The notes under the pieces are model-generated. The model made no database searches and was not told the origin of the DNA. It saw nothing but the letters and a program-made list of their open reading frames with translations. A program made the position numbers and the translations under genes. From Paracoccaceae bacterium (lineage in GTDB: Bacteria > Pseudomonadota > Alphaproteobacteria > Rhodobacterales > Rhodobacteraceae), in assembly GCA_009922885.1 (NCBI GenBank), contig RFUP01000066.1, positions 1 to 9,105 of the forward strand: a stretch of 9,105 bases of DNA, given 5' to 3'. This document shows, piece after piece, positions 1 to 6,242 of this stretch (its first letter is position 1; each line of letters starts with the position of its first letter).

Positions 1-278
1 GAAGCGATTTCGGCTTCGGTCCAGACGAAACCGGCGGCTTGAGCGGCCTTCAGGCCGTCGCTATAGGAGAAGCCATCCACGGAGCCAGCAACGCGGCCGA
101 CAACGCCGTAGAGGTTCGGGCCGACTTTGCCGCCCTTGACGATTTCGGTGCCGTCATCGGCCACGATCATGTGGCAGGACTTGCACTTGCCGAATTCTTT
201 TTCGCCAACAGCCACGTCGCCTGCGAAGGCGGGGGCGGCGAGTGCCAGGAGAGCGGCGGCGGACAGAAGAGCTTTCAT
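1..278 (-). CDS. cycA: Cytochrome c2-type c-type cytochrome, 5' part (3' end beyond window)
   Basis: Soluble periplasmic electron carrier with one covalent heme. The minus-strand frame opens with ATG at 278, preceded by a GAGGGAA ribosome binding site, and stays open to the window edge (92 complete codons). Residues 1-19 form a Sec signal peptide ending AFA, so the mature protein should begin near Gly20. The heme-binding motif CKSCH is at residues 32-36, followed by GPNLYGVVGR (about 58-67), the conserved segment after the heme in class I cytochromes c2/c550. The axial Met and the C-terminal helix lie outside the window. Family knowledge: such proteins carry electrons between the bc1 complex and oxidases or reaction centres, and can accept electrons from Sox enzymes. 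It lies downstream of lipB on the same strand but has its own 114-bp leader. The family call is firm; the symbol is less so, since paralogues (c2, iso-c2, c550, c551) look alike at the N terminus. Confidence 0.88.
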   Translation of the reverse strand, partial: MKALLSAAALLALAAPAFAGDVAVGEKEFGKCKSCHMIVADDGTEIVKGGKVGPNLYGVVGRVAGSVDGFSYSDGLKAAQAAGFVWTEAEIA

Positions 279-317
279 ATCGTTCCCTCGTTTTGAAAGT
301 GTGGGTTCGGGGCTACA

Positions 318-343
318 CATATAGTGACTTTGAGTTGGATCAA
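318..343 (-). promoter_or_regulatory. Candidate FNR/Crp-family box and -10 element upstream of the cytochrome gene
   Basis: On the minus strand TTGATCCAACTCAA (330-343) matches the FNR-type consensus TTGAT-N4-ATCAA at 9 of 10 fixed bases. A TATATG hexamer at 318-323 could be a -10 element, about 40 bases before the ATG. With that -10 the box would be centred near -26, closer than the usual activator position of -41.5, so either the true promoter differs or the site represses. Seen: the box. Inferred: the regulator. Confidence 0.4.
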
Positions 344-392
344 TGATCGAAAAGTCGCAGGCGGCGCGATTACACGGGGGCGTGAACGTAGC

Positions 393-1043
393 TTAGGCGG
401 GGAATAACCGTTCGAAAGTGGCGTGGAGAGCGACGTCGAGATCACTCATTCCGACGGGGAGGCCGAGGTCGACGAGGCTGGTGACGCCATGTTCGCGGAT
501 GCCGCAGGGCACGATGCCGGAGAAATGTTCGAGGTCGGGTTCGACGTTGATCGAGATGCCGTGGAAACTGACCCATTTGCGCAGGCGGATGCCGATGGCG
601 GCAATCTTGTCCTCGCGGAGGGAGCCGTCGATATTACGTGGCTTTTCAGGGCGTTCCACCCAGACGCCAACGCGACCTTGGCGGATTTCGCCTTTGACGT
701 TGAATTCAGCCAGTGTGGCGATCACCCAGTTTTCGAGGCTTTCGACAAAGGCACGAATATCGCGGCCGCGTTTGTTCAGATCGAGCATGACATAGACCAC
801 CCGCTGGCCGGGGCCGTGATAGGTGTATTGGCCGCCGCGCTTGGAGGTGTAGACGGGGAAACGGTCGGGGTCGGTGAGGTCTTCGGTTCGCGATGAAGTG
901 CCTGCGGTGTAGAGCGGGGGATGCTCGACGAGCCAGATACATTCGGAGGCTTCGCCCTTGGCGATGGCATCGGCGCGGGCCTCCATGAAGGCGACGGCGC
1001 TGTCGTAATCGGTGAGCCCTTCGGCCGTGATCCATTCAACCAT
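393..1043 (-). CDS. lipB: Octanoyltransferase LipB (lipoate biosynthesis)
   Basis: Moves the octanoyl group from octanoyl-ACP to the lipoyl domains of the 2-oxoacid dehydrogenase complexes and the glycine cleavage H protein, in the cytoplasm. LipA then inserts sulfur to make lipoate. The protein has 216 residues, the usual family size. The signature RGGQYTYHGPGQ is at residues 69-80. The catalytic pair is present: Lys146 in DKIAAIGIR and Cys180 in the IVPCGI motif, where the acyl thioester forms. SFHGISINVEPDL (159-171) is also typical. The ATG at 1043 is chosen because family members begin MVEWI; only a weak GGGAA lies just upstream. No lipA is seen nearby. It is followed on the same strand, 114 bp on, by the cytochrome gene. 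There is no sign of damage. Confidence 0.97.
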   Translation of the reverse strand: MVEWITAEGLTDYDSAVAFMEARADAIAKGEASECIWLVEHPPLYTAGTSSRTEDLTDPDRFPVYTSKRGGQYTYHGPGQRVVYVMLDLNKRGRDIRAFVESLENWVIATLAEFNVKGEIRQGRVGVWVERPEKPRNIDGSLREDKIAAIGIRLRKWVSFHGISINVEPDLEHFSGIVPCGIREHGVTSLVDLGLPVGMSDLDVALHATFERLFPA

Positions 1044-1159
1044 ATGGTTTCCCGAGCAGAATTCGGGCCTCCTTGGGGAATGGAATTAATCCGAGTGACG
1101 GGGATTGTCATCTCACAAGTGAATTCGGGCGGTGAACGCAGGGGGGTGGAAAGGATTTT

Positions 1160-1188
1160 TTGACTTCCGCATTTTTCCTGCATTTTGG
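1160..1188 (+). promoter_or_regulatory. Weak candidate promoter for the tRNA-Leu gene
   Basis: TTGACT at 1160-1165 is a good -35 hexamer in the 196-bp gap between lipB and the tRNA. A -10 is unclear: CATTTT (1181-1186, 15-bp spacer) or TTTTGG (1183-1188, 17-bp spacer). Either would start transcription roughly 45-50 bases before the tRNA. The rest of the gap shows no gene; the divergent lipB promoter must also lie here but I cannot point to it. Confidence 0.3.
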
Positions 1189-1239
1189 CCCTTGGCATTC
1201 CCAAACGGAGCGGCTAAACCGCGCCTCACCAGTTCGGAT

Positions 1240-1326
1240 GCGGTCGTGGCGGAATTGGTAGACGCGCAGCGTTGAGGTCGCTGTGGGCTAACCCCCGTGG
1301 AAGTTCGAGTCTTCTCGACCGCACCA
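1240..1326 (+). tRNA. tRNA-Leu (anticodon GAG), CCA encoded
   Basis: An 87-nt class II tRNA. The acceptor stem pairs GCGGTCG (1240-1246) with CGACCGC (1316-1322), followed by discriminator A and an encoded CCA (1324-1326). The anticodon stem CAGCG/CGCTG closes the loop TTGAGGT, with GAG at 1274-1276, reading CUC and CUU leucine codons. A long variable arm (TGGG...CCCC region, about 1284-1299) marks it as class II, and the T loop TTCGAGT is at about 1304-1310. A terminator follows within ten bases, so it is transcribed alone. Confidence 0.97.
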
Positions 1327-1336
1327 AAAAACAAAG

Positions 1337-1364
1337 GCCCGAAGGTTCGCCCTTCGGGCTTTTT
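1337..1364 (+). terminator. Rho-independent terminator after tRNA-Leu
   Basis: A perfect 9-bp stem, GCCCGAAGG (1337-1345) with CCTTCGGGC (1351-1359), encloses a 5-nt loop and runs straight into TTTTT (1360-1364). An A-rich stretch on the left arm would make it work on the minus strand too. It begins 11 bases after the tRNA CCA. Confidence 0.93.
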
Positions 1365-1647
1365 GTTTGTTTTCAAGCCCCTGCGCCGTGATCTTCCCTG
1401 CCGGATGGGCCAATAATTTCCAGCGTTTATCTTTGGCAAAACCGCGTTTCCGAAGCGTATGGATTGCGTCTGGAATGCGTATGGCTTGCGTCATGACGTT
1501 CGTCGGTAAAGGCGCAGCGTGCGGAGCCTTGCCGAAACCCTAATGAAATGGCCCTCGGCCGGAAACGTCGCGTCGCGGCGACAGATTCGGTTTGGCACAT
1601 CGGCGCGCTCTTGGCAGGCTGGCGCCGGAGATCAGGGAGGATCGCAG
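1365..1647. other. Intergenic spacer between the tRNA terminator and the thiolase gene
   Basis: No gene is supported here. Minus-strand open frames in it run back through the tRNA and lack ribosome binding sites. The thiolase frame is open back to 1519, but codons before 1648 do not resemble the family. The spacer holds a direct repeat (listed separately) and ends in the thiolase ribosome binding site AGGGAGG (1634-1640). I see no convincing -35/-10 pair. Confidence 0.6.
1455..1492 (+). repeat. Two 16-bp direct repeats, 22-bp period
   Basis: GCGTATGGATTGCGTC (1455-1470) is repeated at 1477-1492 with a single change (A to C at the ninth base), separated by 6 bp. The 22-bp period is close to two helical turns. 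It lies 156 bp before the thiolase start. It may be a tandem binding site for a regulator of the fatty-acid genes downstream, or a chance duplication. Confidence 0.7.
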
Positions 1648-2835
1648 ATGGCAGGGAATCGGGTGTTGGTGGCCGGGGTCGGGATGATTCCGTTCCAGAA
1701 GCCGGGGGCGTCCGCGCCCTACGACGAGATGGGGGCCGAGGCTGCCGCTTTGGCGCTCAAGGATGCGGGGCTCGGATACGAGACCATCGCGCAGGTCTAT
1801 GCCGGATATGTCTACGGCGATTCGACCTGCGGGCAAAAAGCGATCTACCGGGTGGGCCTGACGGGCGTTCCCGTGGTCAATGTGAACAATAACTGTTCCA
1901 CTGGCTCGACAGCACTCTGGCTCGCACGCCAAGCCATCGAGTCGGGCGCGGCAGAGTGCGTGTTGGCCTTGGGGTTCGAGCAGATGGCACCGGGCGCGCT
2001 CGGCACACATTTCAATGACCGCGTCTCGCCCTTCGCGGAATTCGACCGCGTGACGGACGATCTGGTGGGCCATGGAGAGGTGCCCTTGGCGCTGCGCTAT
2101 TTCGGTGGGGCAGGGCAGGCGCATAACGCGCGCTATGGCACCAAACTGGAGGATTTTGCGGCAATCCGCGCGAAGGCAAGCCGCCATGCCGCGAAGAACC
2201 CGCTGGCGCTCTTCAAGAAGGAAGTGACCGCCGACGAGGTGATGGCCTCGCCAGTGATGTGGCCCGGGGTGATGCATCGCCTGATGGCTTGCCCGCCCAC
2301 CTGTGGCGCGGCCGCGGCGGTTTTGGTGAGTGAAGCTTACGCCAAGCGCATGGGGCTGCGGCAGGATGTGGCGATCCGTGCACAAGCCATGACGACGGAC
2401 TACGCCTCCACCTTCGATGCAGGCGATATGATGCGCGTTGTGGGCTATGACATGGCGAAAGCGGCCGCCAATCAGGTGTATGAGGCAGCAGGCGTGGGCC
2501 CCGAGGATATTCCGGTGGTCGAGTTGCACGACTGCTTCACCCATAACGAGCTGATCACCTACGAGGCGCTGGGCCTTTGCGGCGAAGGCGAGGCGGCGAA
2601 GTTCATCGCCGATGGCGACAATACCTATGGGGGGCGCGTGGTGACGAACCCCTCGGGCGGTCTTCTCTCCAAGGGGCATCCCTTGGGCGCGACGGGCCTT
2701 GCCCAGTGCTATGAACTCACGCATCAATTGCGCGGCTCGGCAGGAGAGCGGCAGGTGGAGAGCGCGAAACTGGCGCTTCAGCACAATCTCGGTTTGGGTG
2801 GGGCCTGCGTGGTCACGCTCTACGAGGCGGTCTGA
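1648..2835 (+). CDS. Thiolase-family protein (SCP-x / lipid-transfer type acetyl-CoA acyltransferase)
   Basis: Likely cleaves or handles 3-ketoacyl-CoA in the cytoplasm. The start at 1648 gives MAGNRVLVAGVG (395 residues), the normal N terminus of this family, with AGGGAGG 7 bases upstream; the frame is open back to 1519 but that extension looks untranslated. The nucleophile is Cys83 in NNNCSTGS. The second active-site block is HDCF (294-297), typical of the SCP-x branch where degradative thiolases have NEAF. The third is GGLLSKGHPLGATG (337-350) with His344. At the C terminus, where biosynthetic and degradative thiolases carry the catalytic Cys of a CxG motif, this protein reads LGLGGAC (381-387), as SCP-x-like members do. 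It precedes an acyl-CoA dehydrogenase by 80 bp, suggesting a small beta-oxidation unit for an unusual acyl chain. The substrate cannot be told from sequence. Confidence 0.88.
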   Translation: MAGNRVLVAGVGMIPFQKPGASAPYDEMGAEAAALALKDAGLGYETIAQVYAGYVYGDSTCGQKAIYRVGLTGVPVVNVNNNCSTGSTALWLARQAIESGAAECVLALGFEQMAPGALGTHFNDRVSPFAEFDRVTDDLVGHGEVPLALRYFGGAGQAHNARYGTKLEDFAAIRAKASRHAAKNPLALFKKEVTADEVMASPVMWPGVMHRLMACPPTCGAAAAVLVSEAYAKRMGLRQDVAIRAQAMTTDYASTFDAGDMMRVVGYDMAKAAANQVYEAAGVGPEDIPVVELHDCFTHNELITYEALGLCGEGEAAKFIADGDNTYGGRVVTNPSGGLLSKGHPLGATGLAQCYELTHQLRGSAGERQVESAKLALQHNLGLGGACVVTLYEAV

Positions 2836-2853
2836 CGCACGGTCGGGGCTTTC

Positions 2854-2886
2854 CTTTCCGCGCTACACATGCTGAAGTGCGGAAAG
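2854..2886. repeat. 8-bp inverted repeat between thiolase and acyl-CoA dehydrogenase genes
   Basis: CTTTCCGC (2854-2861) and GCGGAAAG (2879-2886) are perfect inverted arms 17 bp apart in the 80-bp gap. It could be a regulator site or an mRNA hairpin between the two cistrons. There is no T-run after it, so it is not a standard terminator. Confidence 0.45.
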
Positions 2887-2915
2887 ATATTTCGCAGAGA
2901 GGAAGAGGGGGAGAG

Positions 2916-4145
2916 ATGGATTTCGGATTGCGCGCGGAGAACGCGAAGCTTCTGGACCGGGTGCGGGCAATGATCCGCGACGAGGTGATGCCGCTCGAAG
3001 AAGAATACGAGCGCGAGATCAACACGGGCGACCGCTGGCAATACACCGCGCGCCAGGCGGAGATCCTTGAAGGTCTGAAAGCCAAGGCGAAAGCGGCGGG
3101 CCTGTGGAACTTCTGGCTTACGGATAGTGAAAAGGGCTTCGGCCTCTCCACGGTCGAATATGCCTATTTCGCCGAGGAAATGGGGCGCACGCCCTTGGGG
3201 GCCGAGGTGTTCAACTGCTCCGCGCCGGATACCGGCAACATGGAAGTGTTCGAGCGCTACGGCACGCCGAAGATGAAGGAAGAGTGGCTGATGCCGCTCC
3301 TCGATGGGCAGATCCGCTCGGCCTATGTGATGACCGAGCCGAATGTGGCCTCGTCAGATGCCACGAACATCTCGATGTCCTGCGTGCGCGATGGCGATCA
3401 CTACGTCTTGAACGGCGAGAAGTGGTGGATCTCGGGGGCGGGCGACCCGCGCTGCAAAGTCTATATCGTTATGGTGAAAACCGGAGGCGAGGATCAGCCC
3501 AAGCACCGCCGCCACTCGATGATCGTGGTGCCTGCGGGCCTGCCGGGGATCGAAATCCTGCGCCCGATGCAGGTGTACGGGGCCGATGATGCGCCGCACG
3601 GCCATATGCATATGCGCTTCACCGATGTGCGGGTTCCGGCGGAAAACATGCTGATCGGCGAAGGCCACGGCTTTGAAATCGCTCAAGGCCGCCTCGGACC
3701 GGGCCGCATCCACCACTGCATGCGCGCCATTGGCCAAGCCGAATCCGCGCTCGAAATGATGTGCAAGCGCTCGCTCGAACGCGAAGCCTTCGGCAAGCCG
3801 CTGGCGCTTCTGGGCGCGAATTTTGACATCGTGGCGGAATGCCGGATGGAGATCGAACAGGCGCGCCTTCTTTGCCTCAAAGCAGCCTGGTATATGGATC
3901 AAGGCGATAAACGCGCCGCCGCGCCGTGGATCTCCATGATCAAGACCGTGGCACCGCGCATGGCGCTCAAAGTGATCGACGAAGCGACGCAACTCTTCGG
4001 CGCGCAAGGGATCAGCCAGGATACGTCTTTGGCCTCGAAATGGACCCATGTCCGCACGCTGCGCTTTGCAGATGGCCCGGATGCGGTGCACCGCCGCCAG
4101 ATCGCGCGGGCGGAACTGCGCAAATATACCCAGATGAAAATCTGA
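2916..4145 (+). CDS. Acyl-CoA dehydrogenase family protein (ACAD10/11-like)
   Basis: FAD enzyme that introduces the 2,3-double bond into an acyl-CoA, first step of beta-oxidation; cytoplasmic. The protein has 409 residues from the ATG at 2916, chosen because a purine-rich GGAAGAGGGGGAG run sits just before it and MDFGLRAEN fits the family start; an in-frame start 39 bases earlier is less likely. An alpha-helical N domain (about 1-130) leads to the flavin-binding segment AYVMTEPNVASSDAT (136-150) and the beta domain with GEKWWISGAG (167-176). The C-terminal helical domain contains REAFGKPL (289-296) and FGAQGISQDT (361-370). RFADGPDAVH (383-392) stands where short- and medium-chain enzymes have YEGT with catalytic Glu, so Asp386 is the likely base, a trait of ACAD10/11 relatives. 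Probably co-transcribed with the upstream thiolase. Substrate unknown. Confidence 0.92.
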   Translation: MDFGLRAENAKLLDRVRAMIRDEVMPLEEEYEREINTGDRWQYTARQAEILEGLKAKAKAAGLWNFWLTDSEKGFGLSTVEYAYFAEEMGRTPLGAEVFNCSAPDTGNMEVFERYGTPKMKEEWLMPLLDGQIRSAYVMTEPNVASSDATNISMSCVRDGDHYVLNGEKWWISGAGDPRCKVYIVMVKTGGEDQPKHRRHSMIVVPAGLPGIEILRPMQVYGADDAPHGHMHMRFTDVRVPAENMLIGEGHGFEIAQGRLGPGRIHHCMRAIGQAESALEMMCKRSLEREAFGKPLALLGANFDIVAECRMEIEQARLLCLKAAWYMDQGDKRAAAPWISMIKTVAPRMALKVIDEATQLFGAQGISQDTSLASKWTHVRTLRFADGPDAVHRRQIARAELRKYTQMKI

Positions 4146-4155
4146 CCTTGAAAGA

Positions 4156-4188
4156 AGAAACGCCGCGCCTCAAGAGCGCGGCGTTTCT
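4156..4188. terminator. Strong hairpin terminator after acyl-CoA dehydrogenase (likely bidirectional)
   Basis: A perfect 13-bp stem pairs 4156-4168 with 4176-4188 (AGAAACGCCGCGC and its complement) around a 7-nt loop. It starts 10 bases after the acyl-CoA dehydrogenase stop. The right arm ends TTTCT and T-rich sequence follows on both strands, so it may also stop read-through from the convergent soxT. Confidence 0.85.
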
Positions 4189-4210
4189 ATGATTTCTCTT
4201 TCAAAATATC

Positions 4211-4248
4211 CCGGGGGGGAACCCGAAGGGTGGGGGGCAGAGCCCCCC
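4211..4248. repeat. G-run hairpin element (GGGGGGC-AGA-GCCCCCC) beside the soxT 3' end
   Basis: A 7-bp perfect stem GGGGGGC (4232-4238) / GCCCCCC (4242-4248) has a 3-nt loop. It is preceded by a small hairpin ACCC-GAA-GGGT (4221-4231) and by another seven-G run (4213-4219) that could compete for the same C-run. It lies 4 bases past the soxT stop, so it would fold at the 3' end of the soxSRT message. From memory, similar GGGGGCAGAGCCCCC elements followed by ATATTTT-like sequence recur between genes in Rhodobacteraceae; copy number was not checked. Confidence 0.65.
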
Positions 4249-4252
4249 TCTT

Positions 4253-5320
4253 TTATTCCGCAGGCTCAAACCCCGCGATCAGCTGGCGAAGCCCCAGAGC
4301 CGCACCGGCGAAGATCGCGGCGAAGGTCACGGGGGCCGAGAATGCCAGCATCGACATCGCGGACAGCCCTTGGCCCACGGTGCACCCCAAGGCGATCACC
4401 GCACCACCGCCCATGAGCGCTGCGCCGATGATCTGGCGGCGCAATTCGCGGGGGTCTTCACAGGCCTCCCAACGGAAATGGCTCTTGATGAGAGAGCCGA
4501 TGAAAGCGCCAAGGATCACGCCCGTTACCGATCCCACGGCGAAAGAGGGCGCGCGGGCGGATCCTGTCATCCAGTAGAGCAGGGTTTCACCCACGGGGGC
4601 GGAGAAGCTGTGCGAGACCACGGGCATTTCGGAAAAGCCATGAGCCGACACCCAAGAGCTTCCGGCCCAGCCCGAGACGATGGCGAGGCCCACAACGGTG
4701 CCCCAGAGCAGCATTTCGGGTTTGGCGAGGAAGGCGCGGGAGGCGAGGGCGGCGATGGTGACGAGTGCACCGATGGCGAGGCCGAGCGTGGTGACGCCGA
4801 GACCTGTCCATTTCGACAGCAGATGGGCGATGCCGGGGGGCATGTCGTTGACGACATCGGCTTGCGGGAAGGCCCAGACGCGGAGCATCGCGAGGGGCCC
4901 GGAGAGCACGATATAGGCCGAAACGCCCATCACCAGCACAATGACGAAGGCGCGCATGTCGCCGCCGCCGAGCCGTGCGATGGAGCCGTAACCGCAGTTT
5001 CCGGCCAGCGCCATGCCATAGCCGAATACCAGCCCGCCAAGGATGGAGGCCAAGGGCATCCAGCGGATCGAGAGGTAATAGGAGCTTTCGAGATCGACCG
5101 CGCCTGTTGCGGCAAGCCCGAAGCTGCCGAGGATGGCCACGCCGATGGCGAGCCACCACATGCGCATGCGGAGATCGGAGCCGCCGTAAAGGAGGTCTTC
5201 GATCGAACCCATAGTGCAGAAACGGCCCAAGCGCGAGGCGAGGCCCAGCAGGACACCGCCGATGAGGCCGAAGAGGGCGACGGTATAGGCGTCGCCGAGT
5301 GTGTCGAGAATGGTCTGCAT
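4253..5320 (-). CDS. soxT: SoxT: YeeE/YedE-family sulfur-anion transporter
   Basis: Inner-membrane protein expected to import thiosulfate or a related sulfur species. The 355-residue protein is almost entirely hydrophobic, with roughly nine or ten membrane segments. Three cysteine motifs of the YeeE/YedE family are present: RFCTMGSIEDLLYGG (33-47, Cys35), AGNCGYGSIARLGGGD (106-121, Cys109) and ALGCTVGQGLSA (310-321, Cys313). In the characterised YeeE thiosulfate channel, three conserved cysteines line the path; these match in type and order. The ATG at 5320 is preferred over an in-frame start 39 bases upstream because GGGAGGGTGAT directly precedes it. It is third in the minus-strand run soxS-soxR-soxT, 47 bp after soxR. 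Paracoccus and Pseudaminobacter sox loci also pair soxT with soxR/soxS. The transported substrate is inferred, not shown. Confidence 0.88.
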   Translation of the reverse strand: MQTILDTLGDAYTVALFGLIGGVLLGLASRLGRFCTMGSIEDLLYGGSDLRMRMWWLAIGVAILGSFGLAATGAVDLESSYYLSIRWMPLASILGGLVFGYGMALAGNCGYGSIARLGGGDMRAFVIVLVMGVSAYIVLSGPLAMLRVWAFPQADVVNDMPPGIAHLLSKWTGLGVTTLGLAIGALVTIAALASRAFLAKPEMLLWGTVVGLAIVSGWAGSSWVSAHGFSEMPVVSHSFSAPVGETLLYWMTGSARAPSFAVGSVTGVILGAFIGSLIKSHFRWEACEDPRELRRQIIGAALMGGGAVIALGCTVGQGLSAMSMLAFSAPVTFAAIFAGAALGLRQLIAGFEPAE

Positions 5321-5367
5321 ATCACCCTCCCTTGGTGTGCGACCCGATTTCCAATGCACCCATGCCT

Positions 5368-5712
5368 TTAGGCGGGGATGTCATCGCCACAGAACAGTTC
5401 ATAAACCAGCTCGAGTATACGCTTCGGTCGATCGTCGGCCAAACGGTAATAGATGGCTTTCCCGTCGCGTCTGGGCACCACCAGCCCTTCGAGCCGCAGG
5501 CGCGAGAGTTGTTGGCTGACGGCGGCTTGGCGTGCGGCCAGAAGCTCTTCGAGTTCGGTGACAGATTTTTCACCGGATACGAGATGGCAGAGAATAAGGA
5601 GACGGCCTTCGTGGCTGACGGCTTTCAGAAAATTGGACGCAATCGTCGCTTTGTCGACGATAAGGTCCATTTCCTCGTCAGAAATGCCGACTTGAAACTG
5701 TGGTAAGGCCAC
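5368..5712 (-). CDS. soxR: SoxR: ArsR-family repressor of the sox genes
   Basis: Dimeric winged-helix repressor that in Paracoccus keeps sox genes off without reduced sulfur. The protein has 114 residues, typical of ArsR. The recognition helix region is SVTELEELLAARQAAVSQQLSRL (about 50-72), followed by the wing VVPRRDGKAIYYRL (78-91). It has only two cysteines, Cys42 in LILCHL and Cys108 in LFCGDD. Their positions match Cys41 and Cys107 of Rhodobacter capsulatus SqrR, which join through a polysulfide bridge when persulfides rise. Metal-binding ArsR motifs such as CVC are absent. The start is a GTG at 5712, supported by AAGGAGGA seven bases upstream; the next ATG would cut off the first 14 residues. 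It lies between soxS and soxT on the minus strand, 125 bp after soxS. Likely targets are the palindromes in the soxS-soxV and soxW-soxX gaps. Confidence 0.93.
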   Translation of the reverse strand: MALPQFQVGISDEEMDLIVDKATIASNFLKAVSHEGRLLILCHLVSGEKSVTELEELLAARQAAVSQQLSRLRLEGLVVPRRDGKAIYYRLADDRPKRILELVYELFCGDDIPA

Positions 5713-5837
5713 CGGCCTTCCTCCTTGTCCCCATTGCAGTTCGCCCCTCTTGTCGGGAGCGCATAGGCCGCACTTAGCATGGGAGGCCGCGTTTTCAAAG
5801 AGGGCGGGCGTCTCGCCGTCTCTGCGCCAGAACCCTT

Positions 5838-6203
5838 TCAGCCTGCCCCCGAAAAACCAGTCTGCGCCTTAAGCATCATGCCCAGTAGGCCCCAAAAGAA
5901 ATCCTCGCCGGGATAGCCTTCGATGCGCGCCAGTTCCTTGCCGTTTTCAACCAGCACGAAGGTTGGCGTGAAGACGACGGGGCGCGCGAAGGTGGTGCCT
6001 TCGGGTGGGGCCTTGGCGATGTCGATGATCTGGAGGGGCGCGTGGGCACCTTCGGCGGTGTTGGCGTATTCCTCGGGCCCGATATCTTTTTTCCATCGGA
6101 CACAATAGGAACAGCCCTGACGCTCGATCATCAAAAGCTCGGCGGCGTGAGAGACGGCGGGCAAGAACGCGAGCAGCGCAGCAAAGAACAGCCGTTTGGC
6201 CAT
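5838..6203 (-). CDS. soxS: SoxS: periplasmic thioredoxin-like protein
   Basis: Small periplasmic thiol-disulfide oxidoreductase; in Paracoccus SoxS is needed to keep the SoxYZ carrier active. The protein has 121 residues from the ATG at 6203. Residues 1-20 form a signal peptide ending SHA. The active site CSYC is at 31-34 (ERQGCSYCVRW) and the cis-proline segment FTPTFVL at 78-84 (Pro80). The frame is open 60 bases further up, but that longer version would cover the intergenic promoters and overlap soxV, and would bury the signal peptide. Only a modest GGGTG precedes the chosen start. It is first in the leftward soxSRT run and divergent from soxV, with 71 bp between starts. Expected control: SoxR through the shared promoter region. 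Confidence 0.9.
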   Translation of the reverse strand: MAKRLFFAALLAFLPAVSHAAELLMIERQGCSYCVRWKKDIGPEEYANTAEGAHAPLQIIDIAKAPPEGTTFARPVVFTPTFVLVENGKELARIEGYPGEDFFWGLLGMMLKAQTGFSGAG

Positions 6204-6214
6204 GATACACCCGA

Positions 6215-6242
6215 TTGACGAAACCAATTCATAAAACATAAT
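6215..6242 (+). promoter_or_regulatory. Candidate soxV promoter (-35 TTGACG, -10 CATAAT)
   Basis: TTGACG (6215-6220) and CATAAT (6237-6242) each match the sigma-70 consensus at 5 of 6 bases, with a 16-bp spacer. Transcription would begin near 6249, leaving a leader of about 25 bases that holds the soxV ribosome binding site AAGGAGAGG (6262-6270). Its -10 overlaps that of the divergent soxS promoter. Confidence 0.6.

Noticed and set aside
1113..1439. Minus-strand open frame with a KTRTSTGVSPQRPQ stretch
   Set aside because: It reads through the tRNA-Leu gene and its terminator; this kind of peptide is a known artefact of antisense tRNA translation. It has no ribosome binding site.
1288..1494. 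Minus-strand 68-residue frame next to the tRNA, considered as an integrase remnant
   Set aside because: No integrase motif, no binding site, and it runs into the tRNA. No second copy of the tRNA 3' end was seen, so there is no sign of an attachment site.
1540..2784. Long minus-strand open frame (414 residues)
   Set aside because: Antisense to the thiolase gene; low-complexity, His/Arg-rich composition typical of a GC-rich shadow frame.
3354..4091. Minus-strand frame of 245 residues
   Set aside because: Antisense shadow of the acyl-CoA dehydrogenase, with no recognisable domain.
4370..5371. Plus-strand frame of 333 residues
   Set aside because: Antisense to soxT; very rich in Gly, His, Asp and Glu with no domain, as expected opposite a membrane protein gene.
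5713..5837. A separate promoter or small gene between soxR and soxS
   Set aside because: The 125-bp gap holds the soxR ribosome binding site and a GGCCGC direct repeat, but no convincing promoter hexamers or open frame with a start signal.
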